A DNA stretch of 64,000 nucleotides from Bacillus sp. DNRA2 (GCF_012843265.1 NZ_JABAIT010000007.1:1-64000), one strand, 5' to 3'. Positions 55,872 to 63,504 are shown, numbered from the stretch's first letter. Notes: generated from the sequence alone by a model not told the origin. Program-made: numbers and translations.

Positions 55872-55913
55872 AAAGAGCTGCCAAATCGCAAAAAAGCGAA
55901 AAGGCAGCTCTTT
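55872..55913. terminator. Terminator shared by yqkB and yqkD
   Basis: A perfect 11-bp stem AAAGAGCTGCC/GGCAGCTCTTT (55872-55882 with 55903-55913) encloses an inner TCGC/GCGA. The T tract is stronger on the minus strand (yqkD side). Confidence 0.88.
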
Positions 55914-55926
55914 CTAATTGATATGC

Positions 55927-56853
55927 TCACTTTTGTTTGAAAAACCCACATTCTTCCAAAAACTCATCCACTGTCCGCTCATATTCTTCGCGGTTTTTAT
56001 TAAAGGATTCCGCATGGTCCCCGTTTAATGCTAAGAACAATTTTTTGGGTCCTTGTTTTCGCTCATAAAGGGCTTCGGTCATCGACGGTAAAATGTATTT
56101 ATCGTCTTGGCTGTGAATGAACAGAATGGGCTTCTGAATATTTTCAATCACCGAAATGGGCGAAACCTCTTTTACCGAATATTTATCGCGGAGCCGCAAA
56201 AAGAAATCACCAAGCGGCAGTACAATCCGTGGAGGCAGCTTAATGTCTTTTTTAATTTGATACTCTAATAGCTCTTTAAAGTCGGAAAACGGGCAGTCTA
56301 CAATATAAAAATCGGCGCCATCTTCAATCATTCCTGCATAAAGCAATGTTGTGGCCGCCCCCATCGATTCGCCGTGAATCCCCAGGACTAAGTCCGGTCC
56401 TCTGTCAACTTTCAGCCAATCGACAACCGCTTTTAAGTCCAATTTCTCATAATGACCGTAGCTCGTCGTTTTGCCACCAGATTCACCATGACGGCGATGG
56501 TCATAAATAACTCCGTTAAAGCCGCGCTCTAGAAAAATATTCATGTATTTAACCGAATTAACCTTATTCTCCGTCACACCATGACAAATAATCACATAGC
56601 GGTTGGTCTGGTGTGGCTCAACCAAAATGGTCTTAAGTTGATAGCCAAGCGGTGAATCAATCAAGATTTCCCGTTTCGGCAGGGTTTCAAACTTGGCTGG
56701 ATCAAAGCGGCCGGCAGAGGTTTCTCGAGTTAACACCAAATTTACATCCTTTTTTTTCTTATACATAAGCAGATTTGAAAAATAAACACCGACAGACGTT
56801 GCGGCCAAAAGCGCAGAACCTAATAATGAAGCCGCTACCTTTCGTTTTTTCAA
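55927..56853 (-). CDS. yqkD: Alpha/beta hydrolase (YqkD)
   Basis: The 308-aa protein has an N-terminal signal/anchor helix (about residues 8-30). An alpha/beta hydrolase domain follows: CHGVTENK (oxyanion region), HRRHGESGG, nucleophile elbow GIHGESMGAATTL with the catalytic Ser, HSQDDKYI for the acid residue and NGDHAESF for the His. It is probably membrane-anchored on the outer face; the substrate is unknown. The start is TTG at 56853 with GGAGGGATTGGC. Confidence 0.9.
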   Translation of the reverse strand: MKKRKVAASLLGSALLAATSVGVYFSNLLMYKKKKDVNLVLTRETSAGRFDPAKFETLPKREILIDSPLGYQLKTILVEPHQTNRYVIICHGVTENKVNSVKYMNIFLERGFNGVIYDHRRHGESGGKTTSYGHYEKLDLKAVVDWLKVDRGPDLVLGIHGESMGAATTLLYAGMIEDGADFYIVDCPFSDFKELLEYQIKKDIKLPPRIVLPLGDFFLRLRDKYSVKEVSPISVIENIQKPILFIHSQDDKYILPSMTEALYERKQGPKKLFLALNGDHAESFNKNREEYERTVDEFLEECGFFKQK

Positions 56854-56899
56854 GCCAATCCCTCCGAACGAATTATTAGCTTTATTTTATCCCACATTA

Positions 56900-57004
56900 A
56901 CGGGGCAGTAAAACCCCCACTTACGTAAGTGGGGGATAAACTGCCCGTAAATGTCCGATTAAGTTCAACTAACCAACAGTGGGGGAAAAGGCCCCCTCTG
57001 TTGG
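56900..57004. repeat. Nested palindromes, possible palindrome-associated mobile remnant
   Basis: Positions 56914-56935 are a perfect 22-bp palindrome (arms CCCCCACTTAC and GTAAGTGGGGG). It is enclosed by ACGGGGCAGT (56900-56909) and ACTGCCCGT (56940-56948). A second hairpin pairs CCAACAGTGGGGG (56973-56985) with CCCCCTCTGTTGG (56992-57004), one mismatch. No T tract follows either. The layout is like IS200/IS605-related palindromic ends, but no transposase is present. Confidence 0.75.
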
Positions 57005-57042
57005 AAGTTTCACTATAACATTAGTATGTAAAAACAAACAAA

Positions 57043-57072
57043 AGAGGTGACTCCTCATTTGAAGTCACCTTG
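57043..57072 (-). terminator. Terminator of the 43-aa protein gene
   Basis: GGTGACT and AGTCACC (57046-57069 region) form a short stem; on the minus strand it is followed by TCTTTTGTTTGTTTTT. Confidence 0.75.
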
Positions 57073-57082
57073 TAAAAAATAT

Positions 57083-57214
57083 TCACTGTTTTGCATTTTG
57101 GCGTTTCGTCGGATGAAGTGCCTTTTCCATATCCTCAGCAGCCATTACAGGTCTTGTTGTATCGCTCGATGGTTTCCCTTTTTGACTAAAACCTCTTGCG
57201 CGCTTTTGGCTCAT
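57083..57214 (-). CDS. Small basic protein of unknown function, 43 aa
   Basis: A 43-codon minus-strand ORF starts ATG 57214, about eight bases after AAAGGGG, and ends TGA at 57083, just before a terminator. The product begins MSQKRARGFSQKGKPSSDT and ends with KALHPTKRQNAKQ. It is hydrophilic, strongly basic and without Cys or a membrane helix. I do not recognise it. A good ribosome binding site, a terminator and no competing frame support coding. Such small basic proteins are common in spores, but nothing here proves that. Confidence 0.65.
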   Translation of the reverse strand: MSQKRARGFSQKGKPSSDTTRPVMAAEDMEKALHPTKRQNAKQ

Positions 57215-57327
57215 AAAAAACAACCCCTTTCCTTAATAAGATGGATGAAACAATGAGAGCTTATGCATGTCGTAGGAGCTGCTCAGATGATATAATAATG
57301 GGGAAATATGCAGTGGAGGTTTTTTGC

Positions 57328-57588
57328 ATGAAGAAAAAACAACAATTAAAAGGAAATCAGGGTCAAAAATCAAAAAAAGATGACAAACCACTAACGTTGG
57401 GAGATATGCTAAACGTCGAGTTAGTCAATCAATTGAAAAATAAACAGCAAGAATTAAAGGCGGAACAAACGCGCCAACAGGAAGCGGAGGAACAGCGGCA
57501 GAGAGAAGAACGAAAACGCCGCGAGAAAAATAAATCCTTTGAAGAACTCCTTAACGAAAGTTCAATGAGCTGGAAAGATTTTAAATAA
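57328..57588 (+). CDS. yqkE: YqkE-like protein (DUF3886)
   Basis: The 86-aa highly charged protein consists mostly of Lys, Glu, Gln and Arg, and a long coiled coil (about residues 30-70) is predicted. LTLGDMLNVELVNQLKNKQQELK and the C-terminal FEELLNESSMSWKDFK are the DUF3886/YqkE marks. ATG 57328 follows GTGGAGG. Its function is unknown. Same position as in B. subtilis. Confidence 0.85.
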   Translation: MKKKQQLKGNQGQKSKKDDKPLTLGDMLNVELVNQLKNKQQELKAEQTRQQEAEEQRQREERKRREKNKSFEELLNESSMSWKDFK

Positions 57589-57590
57589 CA

Positions 57591-57644
57591 AAAAAGATAA
57601 CCTGGTCTAGTGTCACAAACACAGTACGGGTTATCTTTTTTTTC
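57591..57644. terminator. Terminator between yqkE and yqkF
   Basis: AAAAGATAACC and GGTTATCTTTT (57592-57602 with 57629-57639) enclose a 26-base loop, with A and T runs on the outer sides of both strands. Confidence 0.85.
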
Positions 57645-57651
57645 AGTACAA

Positions 57652-58575
57652 CTATCTGTGCTGAACGTAAATATTAGCTTTTGTCAGACTGTGAATCAGC
57701 TGAAGTTCATCAAAGGTGAGTGCCTGACTGCGAACGGCTGCTGCATTTTCGCGAAGCTGCTTAACGGAGCTAGCGCCGGCAACAATTGAGGTCACAGCCG
57801 GATTGGCGAGATTGAATTGCAAGGCAATTTCGGTAAATGAACGTGCGGAAGCTAGTTTTTCTTTTAACAAAGGTAAAAGTTCAGATAGCTCTGCAAAGGA
57901 ATAGTCTAAATAGCCATTTTCACGAACACGGCTAGATGCCTTCTTCAATAATTGATTGCTCAAAAGACCGTTAGCAAGCGGACCGCGCGTCACCACACCA
58001 ATTCCGTTTTCGTGTAACAACGGAAGTGCCTCCTCCTCGGGGCGACGGTCGAGTATACTATATTGCATCATCACCGAGACAATGCTAGATTTGGCGATAT
58101 ATTCGCGGATGACATTCGGGCGAATCGAAGAGATTCCGTAATATTTTATATACCCCTCTGCTTTTAGCTCCTCAAAGGCTTCAATTGTTTCCTCAATTGG
58201 GTCATCAAGTGTACCACCGTGAAGTTGGTATAAATCAATATAATCGACATCGAGTCGCTTTAAGCTTTGCTTTACTTCTTCCTTTATATAGGCCTTAGAT
58301 GGGTCCCAGCAAAAACCGTCCTTTGAATCGCGCCAACGGTTACCGACTTTCGTTGCAATCACAACCTGTTCGCGAACGGACTTCAGAGCTTGTCCCACAA
58401 TTGTTTCATTCATCCCAAAATCATAAAGATCAGCGGTGTCAAAATAATTAATGCCTTCTGCTAGGGCGTCGTCAATGATTTTTCGCGCGAGCAATTCATC
58501 TGTACCAAGTGACATACAGCCTAAGCCGAGTACGCTGACGAATAGGTCTGATTGGCCTAATTGCCGTTTTTCCAT
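57652..58575 (-). CDS. yqkF: Aldo/keto reductase (YqkF)
   Basis: NADPH-dependent oxidoreductase, 307 aa, TIM barrel. The catalytic Asp is in FDTADLYDFGMNE with Tyr (about residues 46-58); Lys is in VVIATKVGNRW, and His in DLYQLHGG. NADP-binding residues lie near the C-terminus (TSIVAGASSVKQLREN). The physiological substrate is unknown. ATG 58575 is chosen over GTG 58584, because GGAGTG lies between them at suitable spacing. Confidence 0.92.
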   Translation of the reverse strand: MEKRQLGQSDLFVSVLGLGCMSLGTDELLARKIIDDALAEGINYFDTADLYDFGMNETIVGQALKSVREQVVIATKVGNRWRDSKDGFCWDPSKAYIKEEVKQSLKRLDVDYIDLYQLHGGTLDDPIEETIEAFEELKAEGYIKYYGISSIRPNVIREYIAKSSIVSVMMQYSILDRRPEEEALPLLHENGIGVVTRGPLANGLLSNQLLKKASSRVRENGYLDYSFAELSELLPLLKEKLASARSFTEIALQFNLANPAVTSIVAGASSVKQLRENAAAVRSQALTFDELQLIHSLTKANIYVQHR

Positions 58576-58659
58576 GTGCTTCACTCCATTTCTGTTAGCT
58601 AATCTAGTATTTATTTTAGCGAAAGAATGAGGGTTAGCACAAATTGGAAGATTCCCGAT

Positions 58660-58788
58660 TTATTTTGAAACGTCCTCGACCCAATCATGTAGCAATTCGT
58701 ATTTACGGCGATATTCCTTGATTTTTCGCTTAATTTCCCATGCTTTGCCAACGAGAACGAACCCTTTATCGTGAACGTAGATTTTCAT
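58660..58788 (-). CDS. mciZ: MciZ, mother-cell inhibitor of FtsZ, 42 aa
   Basis: MciZ is a sporulation peptide that caps FtsZ filaments in the mother cell. The 42-aa product begins MKIYVHDKGFVLVGKAWEI, and the VLVGKAWEI core is the conserved part of the B. subtilis 40-aa peptide. A basic helix KRKIKEYRRKYELLHDW follows. It lies between yqkF and nudF, as in B. subtilis. The start is ATG 58788 after a GGGGGAATG region. A sigma-E-like promoter lies upstream on the same strand (58820-58850). Confidence 0.88.
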   Translation of the reverse strand: MKIYVHDKGFVLVGKAWEIKRKIKEYRRKYELLHDWVEDVSK

Positions 58789-58819
58789 TCGTCATTCCCC
58801 CAAAATTAAAGTATGGTAA

Positions 58820-58850
58820 AATGTATGAGTCTACCATATCGGAATAGAAC
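58820..58850 (-). promoter_or_regulatory. Sigma-E-like promoter of mciZ
   Basis: On the minus strand GTTCTATT (58850-58843), 15 bases and CATACATT (58827-58820) approximate the sigma-E consensus; the -10 is nearly perfect. It agrees with mother-cell expression of mciZ. Confidence 0.6.
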
Positions 58851-58867
58851 AGGAGTGACAGAAAAAT

Positions 58868-59419
58868 ATGCGCCGCCTTGAAGAAAAAACCATTAAAACA
58901 GAACATATTTTTACAGGCAGAGTGATCAGCCTTCAGGTTGATGACGTTGAATTACCAGACGGAAAAGTAGCCAAACGCGAGATTATTAAGCATCCGGGCG
59001 CAGTGGCGGTCATTGCCGTAACGCCAGAAAATAAAATCATCATGGTCGAACAGTTTAGGAAAGCACTTGAGAGAAATCTAGTAGAAATCCCGGCCGGAAA
59101 GCTAGAAATAGGTGAAGAACCACAGCTGTGTGCGGCACGGGAATTGGAAGAAGAAACAGGTTTTCAAGCTGCAACATTAGAGCTAGTCAATTCATTTTAT
59201 ACTTCACCAGGCTTTGCTGATGAAATCGTTCATGTCTTCGAGGCACGCGGATTAACTAAAGTGGAAAATCCAGCAGCCCAAGATGAAGATGAATTCATCA
59301 ATCTCCTTGAATTAACACTCGATGAAGCGGAAGACTATATTAAACAGCAAAAAATTTATGATGCAAAAACCATCTTTGCTGTTCAATATCTGAAGCTGAA
59401 AGAGGCGTTAAATCGTTAA
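58868..59419 (+). CDS. nudF: ADP-ribose pyrophosphatase NudF (YqkG)
   Basis: Nudix hydrolase that splits ADP-ribose and related nucleoside diphosphate sugars. The 183-aa protein carries the full Nudix box GKLEIGEEPQLCAARELEEE plus TGF (about residues 77-99), preceded by VEQFRKALERNLVEIPA, and SPGFADEIVHVF as in the ADPRase group. Its stop overlaps the next start (TAATGA), so the EndoQ-like gene is coupled. Confidence 0.95.
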   Translation: MRRLEEKTIKTEHIFTGRVISLQVDDVELPDGKVAKREIIKHPGAVAVIAVTPENKIIMVEQFRKALERNLVEIPAGKLEIGEEPQLCAARELEEETGFQAATLELVNSFYTSPGFADEIVHVFEARGLTKVENPAAQDEDEFINLLELTLDEAEDYIKQQKIYDAKTIFAVQYLKLKEALNR

Positions 59420-60582
59420 TGAATCACTACTACGTAGATTTGCACATACATATTGGCAGAACCTTTACCGGTAAAGCGGTTAAAATTACCGGGGCAAAGA
59501 CACTAACCTTTTCCAATATTATTGAGCATGCTCGCGATGAGAAGGGTTTAAACATGATTGGCATTATTGACTGCCATTCACCTGAAGTCATCATTGAAAT
59601 TGAAAAATTAATGGAGCAAGGTGAGCTAACCGAGCATCCTGATGGTGGCTTAAATTATCGTGGAATGACAGTAATCCCTGGCTCAGAACTTGAGGTTTAT
59701 GACGAGAACTGCCATGGGCCAATCCATCTACTTTGCTATTTTCCAACATTGCAAGCGATGAAGGATTTTTCGGGCTGGCTAAGCGGACATTTGAAAAATA
59801 TTCAATTAAGTTCACAGCGAATTTATGCGAGTGGACGGGAATTGCAAGCCAAAGTGAAGGAGCATGGCGGTTTATTTATTCCAGCCCATGTCTTTACGCC
59901 GTTTAAAAGCTTGTACGGCAAAGGGGTCCAGCGCTCCTTAACAGAGGTGCTCGACCCAAACGAAATTGACGGAATTGAACTGGGGTTGAGCTCTGATACC
60001 TCAATGGCCGATTGTCTAGGAGAATTGCACCAGTACACATTCGTAACCAATTCAGATGCTCATTCTTTGCCAAAAATCGCCCGGGAGTATCAAATTATCG
60101 CCATGGTTGAGCCAACATTTGCTGAATTGAAAAAAGCGCTACATCGCCTTGACGGGCGGCAAGTTGTTGCAAATTATGGCTTAGATCCTCTGCTTGGAAA
60201 GTATCATCAAACGGTATGTGCAACGTGTCAAACTTCTTATGGGCCGGAAGATACTGAATGTCCGCATTGTCATGATAGGAAAACAGTGAAGGGGGTTGCC
60301 GACCGCATTTGTGAGTTAACGACGGCTGATAGGCCTCCTGAACATCGTCCACCCTATGTTCATCAAGTTCCGCTCGATTTTATTCCCGGACTGGGACCAA
60401 AGCTATTAAGGAAGCTGCTTGACCATTTCGGAACGGAAATGGCAATACTTCATGAGGTTCCACTGGAAGCTTTAGAAGAGGTCGTGCCAACGAAGATTGC
60501 AGAGCTTATCAAAAAAGCCCGTAAAGGTGAATTAAACCTGTTAGCTGGTGGTGGGGGTAAATACGGAAAGATTGCGGATTGA
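59419..60582 (+). CDS. EndoQ-like PHP-domain endonuclease
   Basis: The 387-aa protein joins three parts. The PHP phosphoesterase domain (about residues 1-240) has YVDLHIHIGRTFTGKAVKITG, IIDCHSPEVI and TNSDAHS as metal-ligand motifs. A zinc-ribbon follows (about 272-293, CATCQ...CPHCH). C-terminal helix-hairpin-helix repeats come last (DFIPGLGPKLLRKLLDHFG). This is the architecture of endonuclease Q, which nicks DNA 5' of uracil, hypoxanthine and similar deaminated bases. It overlaps nudF by one base, suggesting joint service in nucleotide and DNA sanitation. Confidence 0.88.
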   Translation: MNHYYVDLHIHIGRTFTGKAVKITGAKTLTFSNIIEHARDEKGLNMIGIIDCHSPEVIIEIEKLMEQGELTEHPDGGLNYRGMTVIPGSELEVYDENCHGPIHLLCYFPTLQAMKDFSGWLSGHLKNIQLSSQRIYASGRELQAKVKEHGGLFIPAHVFTPFKSLYGKGVQRSLTEVLDPNEIDGIELGLSSDTSMADCLGELHQYTFVTNSDAHSLPKIAREYQIIAMVEPTFAELKKALHRLDGRQVVANYGLDPLLGKYHQTVCATCQTSYGPEDTECPHCHDRKTVKGVADRICELTTADRPPEHRPPYVHQVPLDFIPGLGPKLLRKLLDHFGTEMAILHEVPLEALEEVVPTKIAELIKKARKGELNLLAGGGGKYGKIAD

Positions 60583-60597
60583 TTGTGACGGAAATGT

Positions 60598-60640
60598 GGC
60601 ATCGGCAAATAAAAGTGCGAAATCGGCAAATAAACTTCAA
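60598..60640 (+). repeat. Short GGCAAATAAA repeat pair downstream of the EndoQ-like gene
   Basis: TCGGCAAATAAA occurs with heads at 60604 and 60625 (21-bp period), preceded by a partial GGCATC at 60598. The head is identical to that of the array at 27647, and as there it starts 15 bases after a stop codon. Confidence 0.8.
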
Positions 60641-60643
60641 TCT

Positions 60644-60674
60644 AAAGGGTTGCACAAAGCGTGCAGCCTTTTCT
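60644..60674 (+). terminator. Terminator of nudF-endoQ
   Basis: A 12-bp stem with two wobbles (60644-60655 with 60661-60672) and an AAAGC loop, followed by a short T-rich end. Confidence 0.8.
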
Positions 60675-60690
60675 CATGGATTCTCCTAAT

Positions 60691-60734
60691 AATTGCTAGA
60701 CACTAGTCATAGAATTGCTAGACATGCATAGAAT
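60691..60734 (+). promoter_or_regulatory. Sigma-E-like promoter of spoIIM with a flanking direct repeat
   Basis: GTCATAGA (60706-60713), 13 bases and CATAGAAT (60727-60734) match the sigma-E consensus at 13 of 16 positions. AATTGCTAGACA is repeated at 60691 and 60713 (22-bp period), the second copy lying in the promoter spacer. spoIIM is a known sigma-E gene. Confidence 0.68.
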
Positions 60735-60762
60735 GTACTAATCAATTTTAGGAGGAAGTCCA

Positions 60763-61404
60763 ATGAAGAAAAAATTATACCAGAACATCGCAGCCGAACA
60801 TTTTCGTGAATATTCCTCAGTCTACATTTTCGTAATAGTGTTGTTTCTAATGGGTGTTATTTTTGGAGCGGTTGTTGTAAACAGCTTAAGTTTTTCACAA
60901 AAAGAGGATTTGTTTTATTATTTATCACAATTCTTTGGACAATTATCGGGTGATAAGGAGGCGGCTCCACAGGATTTATTCATGCAGAGCTTGCTCCATA
61001 ATAGTAAATACATTGGCTTAATGTGGTTATTAGGGGTGTCCATCATTGGTTTGCCAGTGATTCTCATTCTGCTCTTTATAAAAGGAATGGTCGTTGGTTT
61101 TACGGTTGGATTTCTCGTTAATCAGATGGGATGGGATGGTTTCTTATTATCATTTGTATCGGTTCTTCCGCAAAATTTTATCATTATCCCAATTTTTATT
61201 ATCATGTCAGTCATGACGATTACGTTTTCTTTGCAAATGATTAAAAGGCAGTTTATGAAAAAAATTAGCAGTCCATTTATGCCCATGCTTTCGCGCTATT
61301 TTGTCATTTTAGTTGGAGCAGTGATTGCCTTAACTTGTGCTGCTGCAATCGAAGCATATTTATCACCAACTTTAATGAAAACAGTAATTGACGGCTTCAA
61401 TTGA
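60763..61404 (+). CDS. spoIIM: Stage II sporulation protein M
   Basis: SpoIIM is the membrane scaffold of the SpoIIDMP peptidoglycan-degrading machine that drives septal thinning and engulfment. The 213-aa protein has about five transmembrane helices (residues about 20-40, 85-105, 112-132, 140-160, 185-203) and the YIGLMWLLGVSIIGLPVIL and FIKGMVVGFTVGFLVNQMGW family segments. The ribosome binding site is TAGGAGGAAG. Gene order spoIIM-fur-yqzK-xerD-drm is as in B. subtilis. Confidence 0.96.
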   Translation: MKKKLYQNIAAEHFREYSSVYIFVIVLFLMGVIFGAVVVNSLSFSQKEDLFYYLSQFFGQLSGDKEAAPQDLFMQSLLHNSKYIGLMWLLGVSIIGLPVILILLFIKGMVVGFTVGFLVNQMGWDGFLLSFVSVLPQNFIIIPIFIIMSVMTITFSLQMIKRQFMKKISSPFMPMLSRYFVILVGAVIALTCAAAIEAYLSPTLMKTVIDGFN

Positions 61405-61416
61405 TAATAATTATTA
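61402..61416 (+). promoter_or_regulatory. Fur/PerR-type operator upstream of fur
   Basis: TGATAATAATTATTA matches the Fur box TGATAATNATTATCA at 14 of 15 positions and the PerR box at 13 of 15. Its first three bases are the spoIIM stop codon. It lies about 55 bases upstream of the fur promoter -35. Confidence 0.6.
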
Positions 61417-61456
61417 TTTAATATTATATATTTATCCTTGTTTAGAATAATTGTTT

Positions 61457-61484
61457 TTGAAACTGGCAGTCCTTCTGTTATAAT
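61457..61484 (+). promoter_or_regulatory. fur promoter
   Basis: TTGAAA (61457-61462), 16 bases and TATAAT (61479-61484) lie 33 bases before the fur start, typical of sigma-A. Confidence 0.72.
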
Positions 61485-61517
61485 GAGAATGGAAAGTGCG
61501 AGGGAGGGACTGTCATT

Positions 61518-61979
61518 ATGGAAACAAGAATAGAACGGATTAAAAAACAGCTGCATTCATCCAGCTATAAATTAACACCCCAGCGCGAAGCAACGGTTCG
61601 AGTTTTGCTAGAACATGAAGAGGATCATTTAAGTGCTGAAGATGTATACCTCCTCGTTAAAGAAAAATCGCCGGAAATTGGACTTGCAACTGTATATCGA
61701 ACTTTAGAGCTATTAACTGAATTGAAAATTGTCGATAAAATAAATTTTGGTGATGGTGTATCACGCTATGACCTACGTCAAGAGGGAGCAGCACATTTCC
61801 ATCATCATCTAGTTTGTATAGAATGCGGTGCAGTCGATGAAATTCAAGAAGATCTTCTTGATGATGTCGAGGCGATTGTCGAACGGAAATGGAATTTTAA
61901 AATTAAAGATCATCGATTAACCTTCCATGGAATTTGTCATCGCTGTCAGGAAAATGAAACGGCAGAAGTGGTTGAATAA
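61518..61979 (+). CDS. fur: Ferric uptake regulator Fur
   Basis: Iron-dependent repressor, 153 aa. The N-terminal winged helix (about residues 1-82, YKLTPQREATVRVLLEHEEDHLSAEDVY... and IGLATVYRTLELL) precedes the metal-binding dimerisation domain. That domain has HFHHHLVCIECGAVDEI (His cluster and CxxC, about 93-109) and the second pair CHRCQ near 146-149, forming the structural zinc site. A Fur paralogue (PerR or Zur) is less likely, given its place beside spoIIM and xerD. The ribosome binding site is GAGGGAGGG. Confidence 0.95.
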   Translation: METRIERIKKQLHSSSYKLTPQREATVRVLLEHEEDHLSAEDVYLLVKEKSPEIGLATVYRTLELLTELKIVDKINFGDGVSRYDLRQEGAAHFHHHLVCIECGAVDEIQEDLLDDVEAIVERKWNFKIKDHRLTFHGICHRCQENETAEVVE

Positions 61980-62094
61980 GAAAAGAGGTTGACTTCTTTT
62001 TATGGCCTAAAAGCTTTTAAAAGCAAAGGGTACGATAAAATAAGTCATCCTTTTTTATTTTTTAAACAGCCAGAGGTCTTAAACTAGTATGACA

Positions 62095-62125
62095 GGTATA
62101 TTTCGAGCCATGTTAGGCATACCTT
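62095..62125 (+). promoter_or_regulatory. Sigma-E-like promoter candidate for yqzK
   Basis: GGTATATT (62095-62102), 15 bases and CATACCTT (62118-62125) match the sigma-E consensus at about 12 of 16. A weak hairpin (AGG..TGACTT with AAGTCA..CCT, 61986-62051) before it may end fur. Confidence 0.45.
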
Positions 62126-62152
62126 GTACTAGTAGACAAGGCTGGAGGAAAT

Positions 62153-62383
62153 ATGATGAAGGAATGGTTTAATCTTTTTGTAAAATCAATCAAAGTATTT
62201 TTGCTATTCACTGGGTGCACCATCCTATTTTATTATGGGATAATGTGTGTAAATGAAGAATACCAAAATTATCATCGCTACGATGAGCCGGAGGGCACGG
62301 CTTTAAAGGTATCGGGACAGGTAGAAGGAGAAAATCTACCTTGGCTTGATCGCTTAATCTTGTTTTATTTAAACGGGGAGTAA
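62153..62383 (+). CDS. yqzK: YqzK-like small membrane protein (DUF4227)
   Basis: The 76-aa protein has one transmembrane helix (about residues 13-33, [18 protein letters not shown]) and an extracytoplasmic tail with [15 protein letters not shown] and [15 protein letters not shown], typical of YqzK/DUF4227. Two adjacent ATGs (62153 and 62156) are both usable after TGGAGGAA. Its stop overlaps an upstream ATG of xerD. Its function is unknown. Confidence 0.85.
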   Translation: MMKEWFNLFVKSIKVFLLFTGCTILFYYGIMCVNEEYQNYHRYDEPEGTALKVSGQVEGENLPWLDRLILFYLNGE

Positions 62384-62388
62384 TGAAA

Positions 62389-63279
62389 ATGAAAGATCAA
62401 CTTCGAGATTTTATACATTTCTTAATGGTAGAAAAAGGACTGGCAAAAAACACACTTGTGTCATATGAACGGGATCTGCGCAGTTACCTTCATTATTTAA
62501 CCACGGTGGAGCTGTTGGAAGATTTGAATGAAGTTCAACGTTTACAAATTATCCGCTTCCTAGCAGAACTAAAGGACCAAGGTAAATCGTCAAAGACCAT
62601 AGCGCGTCATATTGCCTCGATTCGAGCGTTTCATCAATTTTTATTACGTGAAAAAGTTGTTGAACGAGACCCAACGGTTCATATCGAATCTCCGCAAAAG
62701 GAACGCTCATTGCCAAAGGTGCTCAGCATACAGGAAGTTGAAAAACTGCTTGAATCACCAAAAGTGGTCGATCATTTTGGTAAACGCGATAAGGCCATGA
62801 TTGAGCTTCTATATGCGACAGGGATTCGTGTAAGCGAGCTTATTGGTTTAAATTTGGGAGATGTTCACTTAACAATGGGCTTTGTTAGGTGTTTAGGAAA
62901 AGGAAGTAAGGAGCGAATTATCCCAATTGGGAAAACGGCAACTTCAGCACTAGAGGATTACTTAGATAATGGTCGGGCTCATTTTGTAAAAAAACAAAGG
63001 GATGAAGCGCTATTTTTAAATCATCTCGGGAAACGCTTAACTAGACAAGGTTTTTGGAAAATATTAAAACGCTTGACCCGAGAAGCTGGGATTACGACAG
63101 ATTTAACACCACACACGTTAAGGCACTCATTTGCAACGCATCTACTGGAAAATGGTGCAGATCTCAGGGCAGTTCAAGAAATGCTTGGACACGCTGATAT
63201 TTCAACGACACAAATTTATACACATGTGACGAAAACAAGATTAAAGGATGTATATAGTCAGTTTCATCCACGAGCTTAA
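62389..63279 (+). CDS. xerD: Site-specific tyrosine recombinase XerD (RipX)
   Basis: XerD acts with XerC (CodV) at dif to resolve chromosome dimers. The 296-aa protein has an N-terminal SAM-like DNA-binding domain (about residues 1-100) and the catalytic domain: Arg in [12 protein letters not shown] (about 146), [18 protein letters not shown] (His and Arg), LGHADISTT and the nucleophilic Tyr in TQIYTHV near 277. ATG 62389 gives [12 protein letters not shown], matching the family, with GGGGAG eight bases upstream. ATG 62383 is too close to that site. Confidence 0.96.
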   Translation: MKDQLRDFIHFLMVEKGLAKNTLVSYERDLRSYLHYLTTVELLEDLNEVQRLQIIRFLAELKDQGKSSKTIARHIASIRAFHQFLLREKVVERDPTVHIESPQKERSLPKVLSIQEVEKLLESPKVVDHFGKRDKAMIELLYATGIRVSELIGLNLGDVHLTMGFVRCLGKGSKERIIPIGKTATSALEDYLDNGRAHFVKKQRDEALFLNHLGKRLTRQGFWKILKRLTREAGITTDLTPHTLRHSFATHLLENGADLRAVQEMLGHADISTTQIYTHVTKTRLKDVYSQFHPRA

Positions 63280-63336
63280 TAGTTTAATAGAAAAAGTAAA
63301 GCTAAAACCAGGCGCAACCTGAGTTTTATGACGAAA

Positions 63337-63373
63337 AAGAAAAAGCTGTCGAATTTTCGCAGCTTTTTCTTGT
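63337..63373 (+). terminator. xerD terminator
   Basis: A perfect 12-bp stem AAGAAAAAGCTG/CAGCTTTTTCTT (63337-63348 with 63360-63371) with an 11-base loop. Confidence 0.87.
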
Positions 63374-63504
63374 CCATTTTTCTAGATAAAGAGTACAATA
63401 ATGTTGTCAGACTTCTGACGAATCAAGGGTAGTATTACTGAGAAAAGTAAGGGAATTATATGGTTAATTGATACAGATTCAACTGAAGGAGGATAAAACA
63501 AAAA

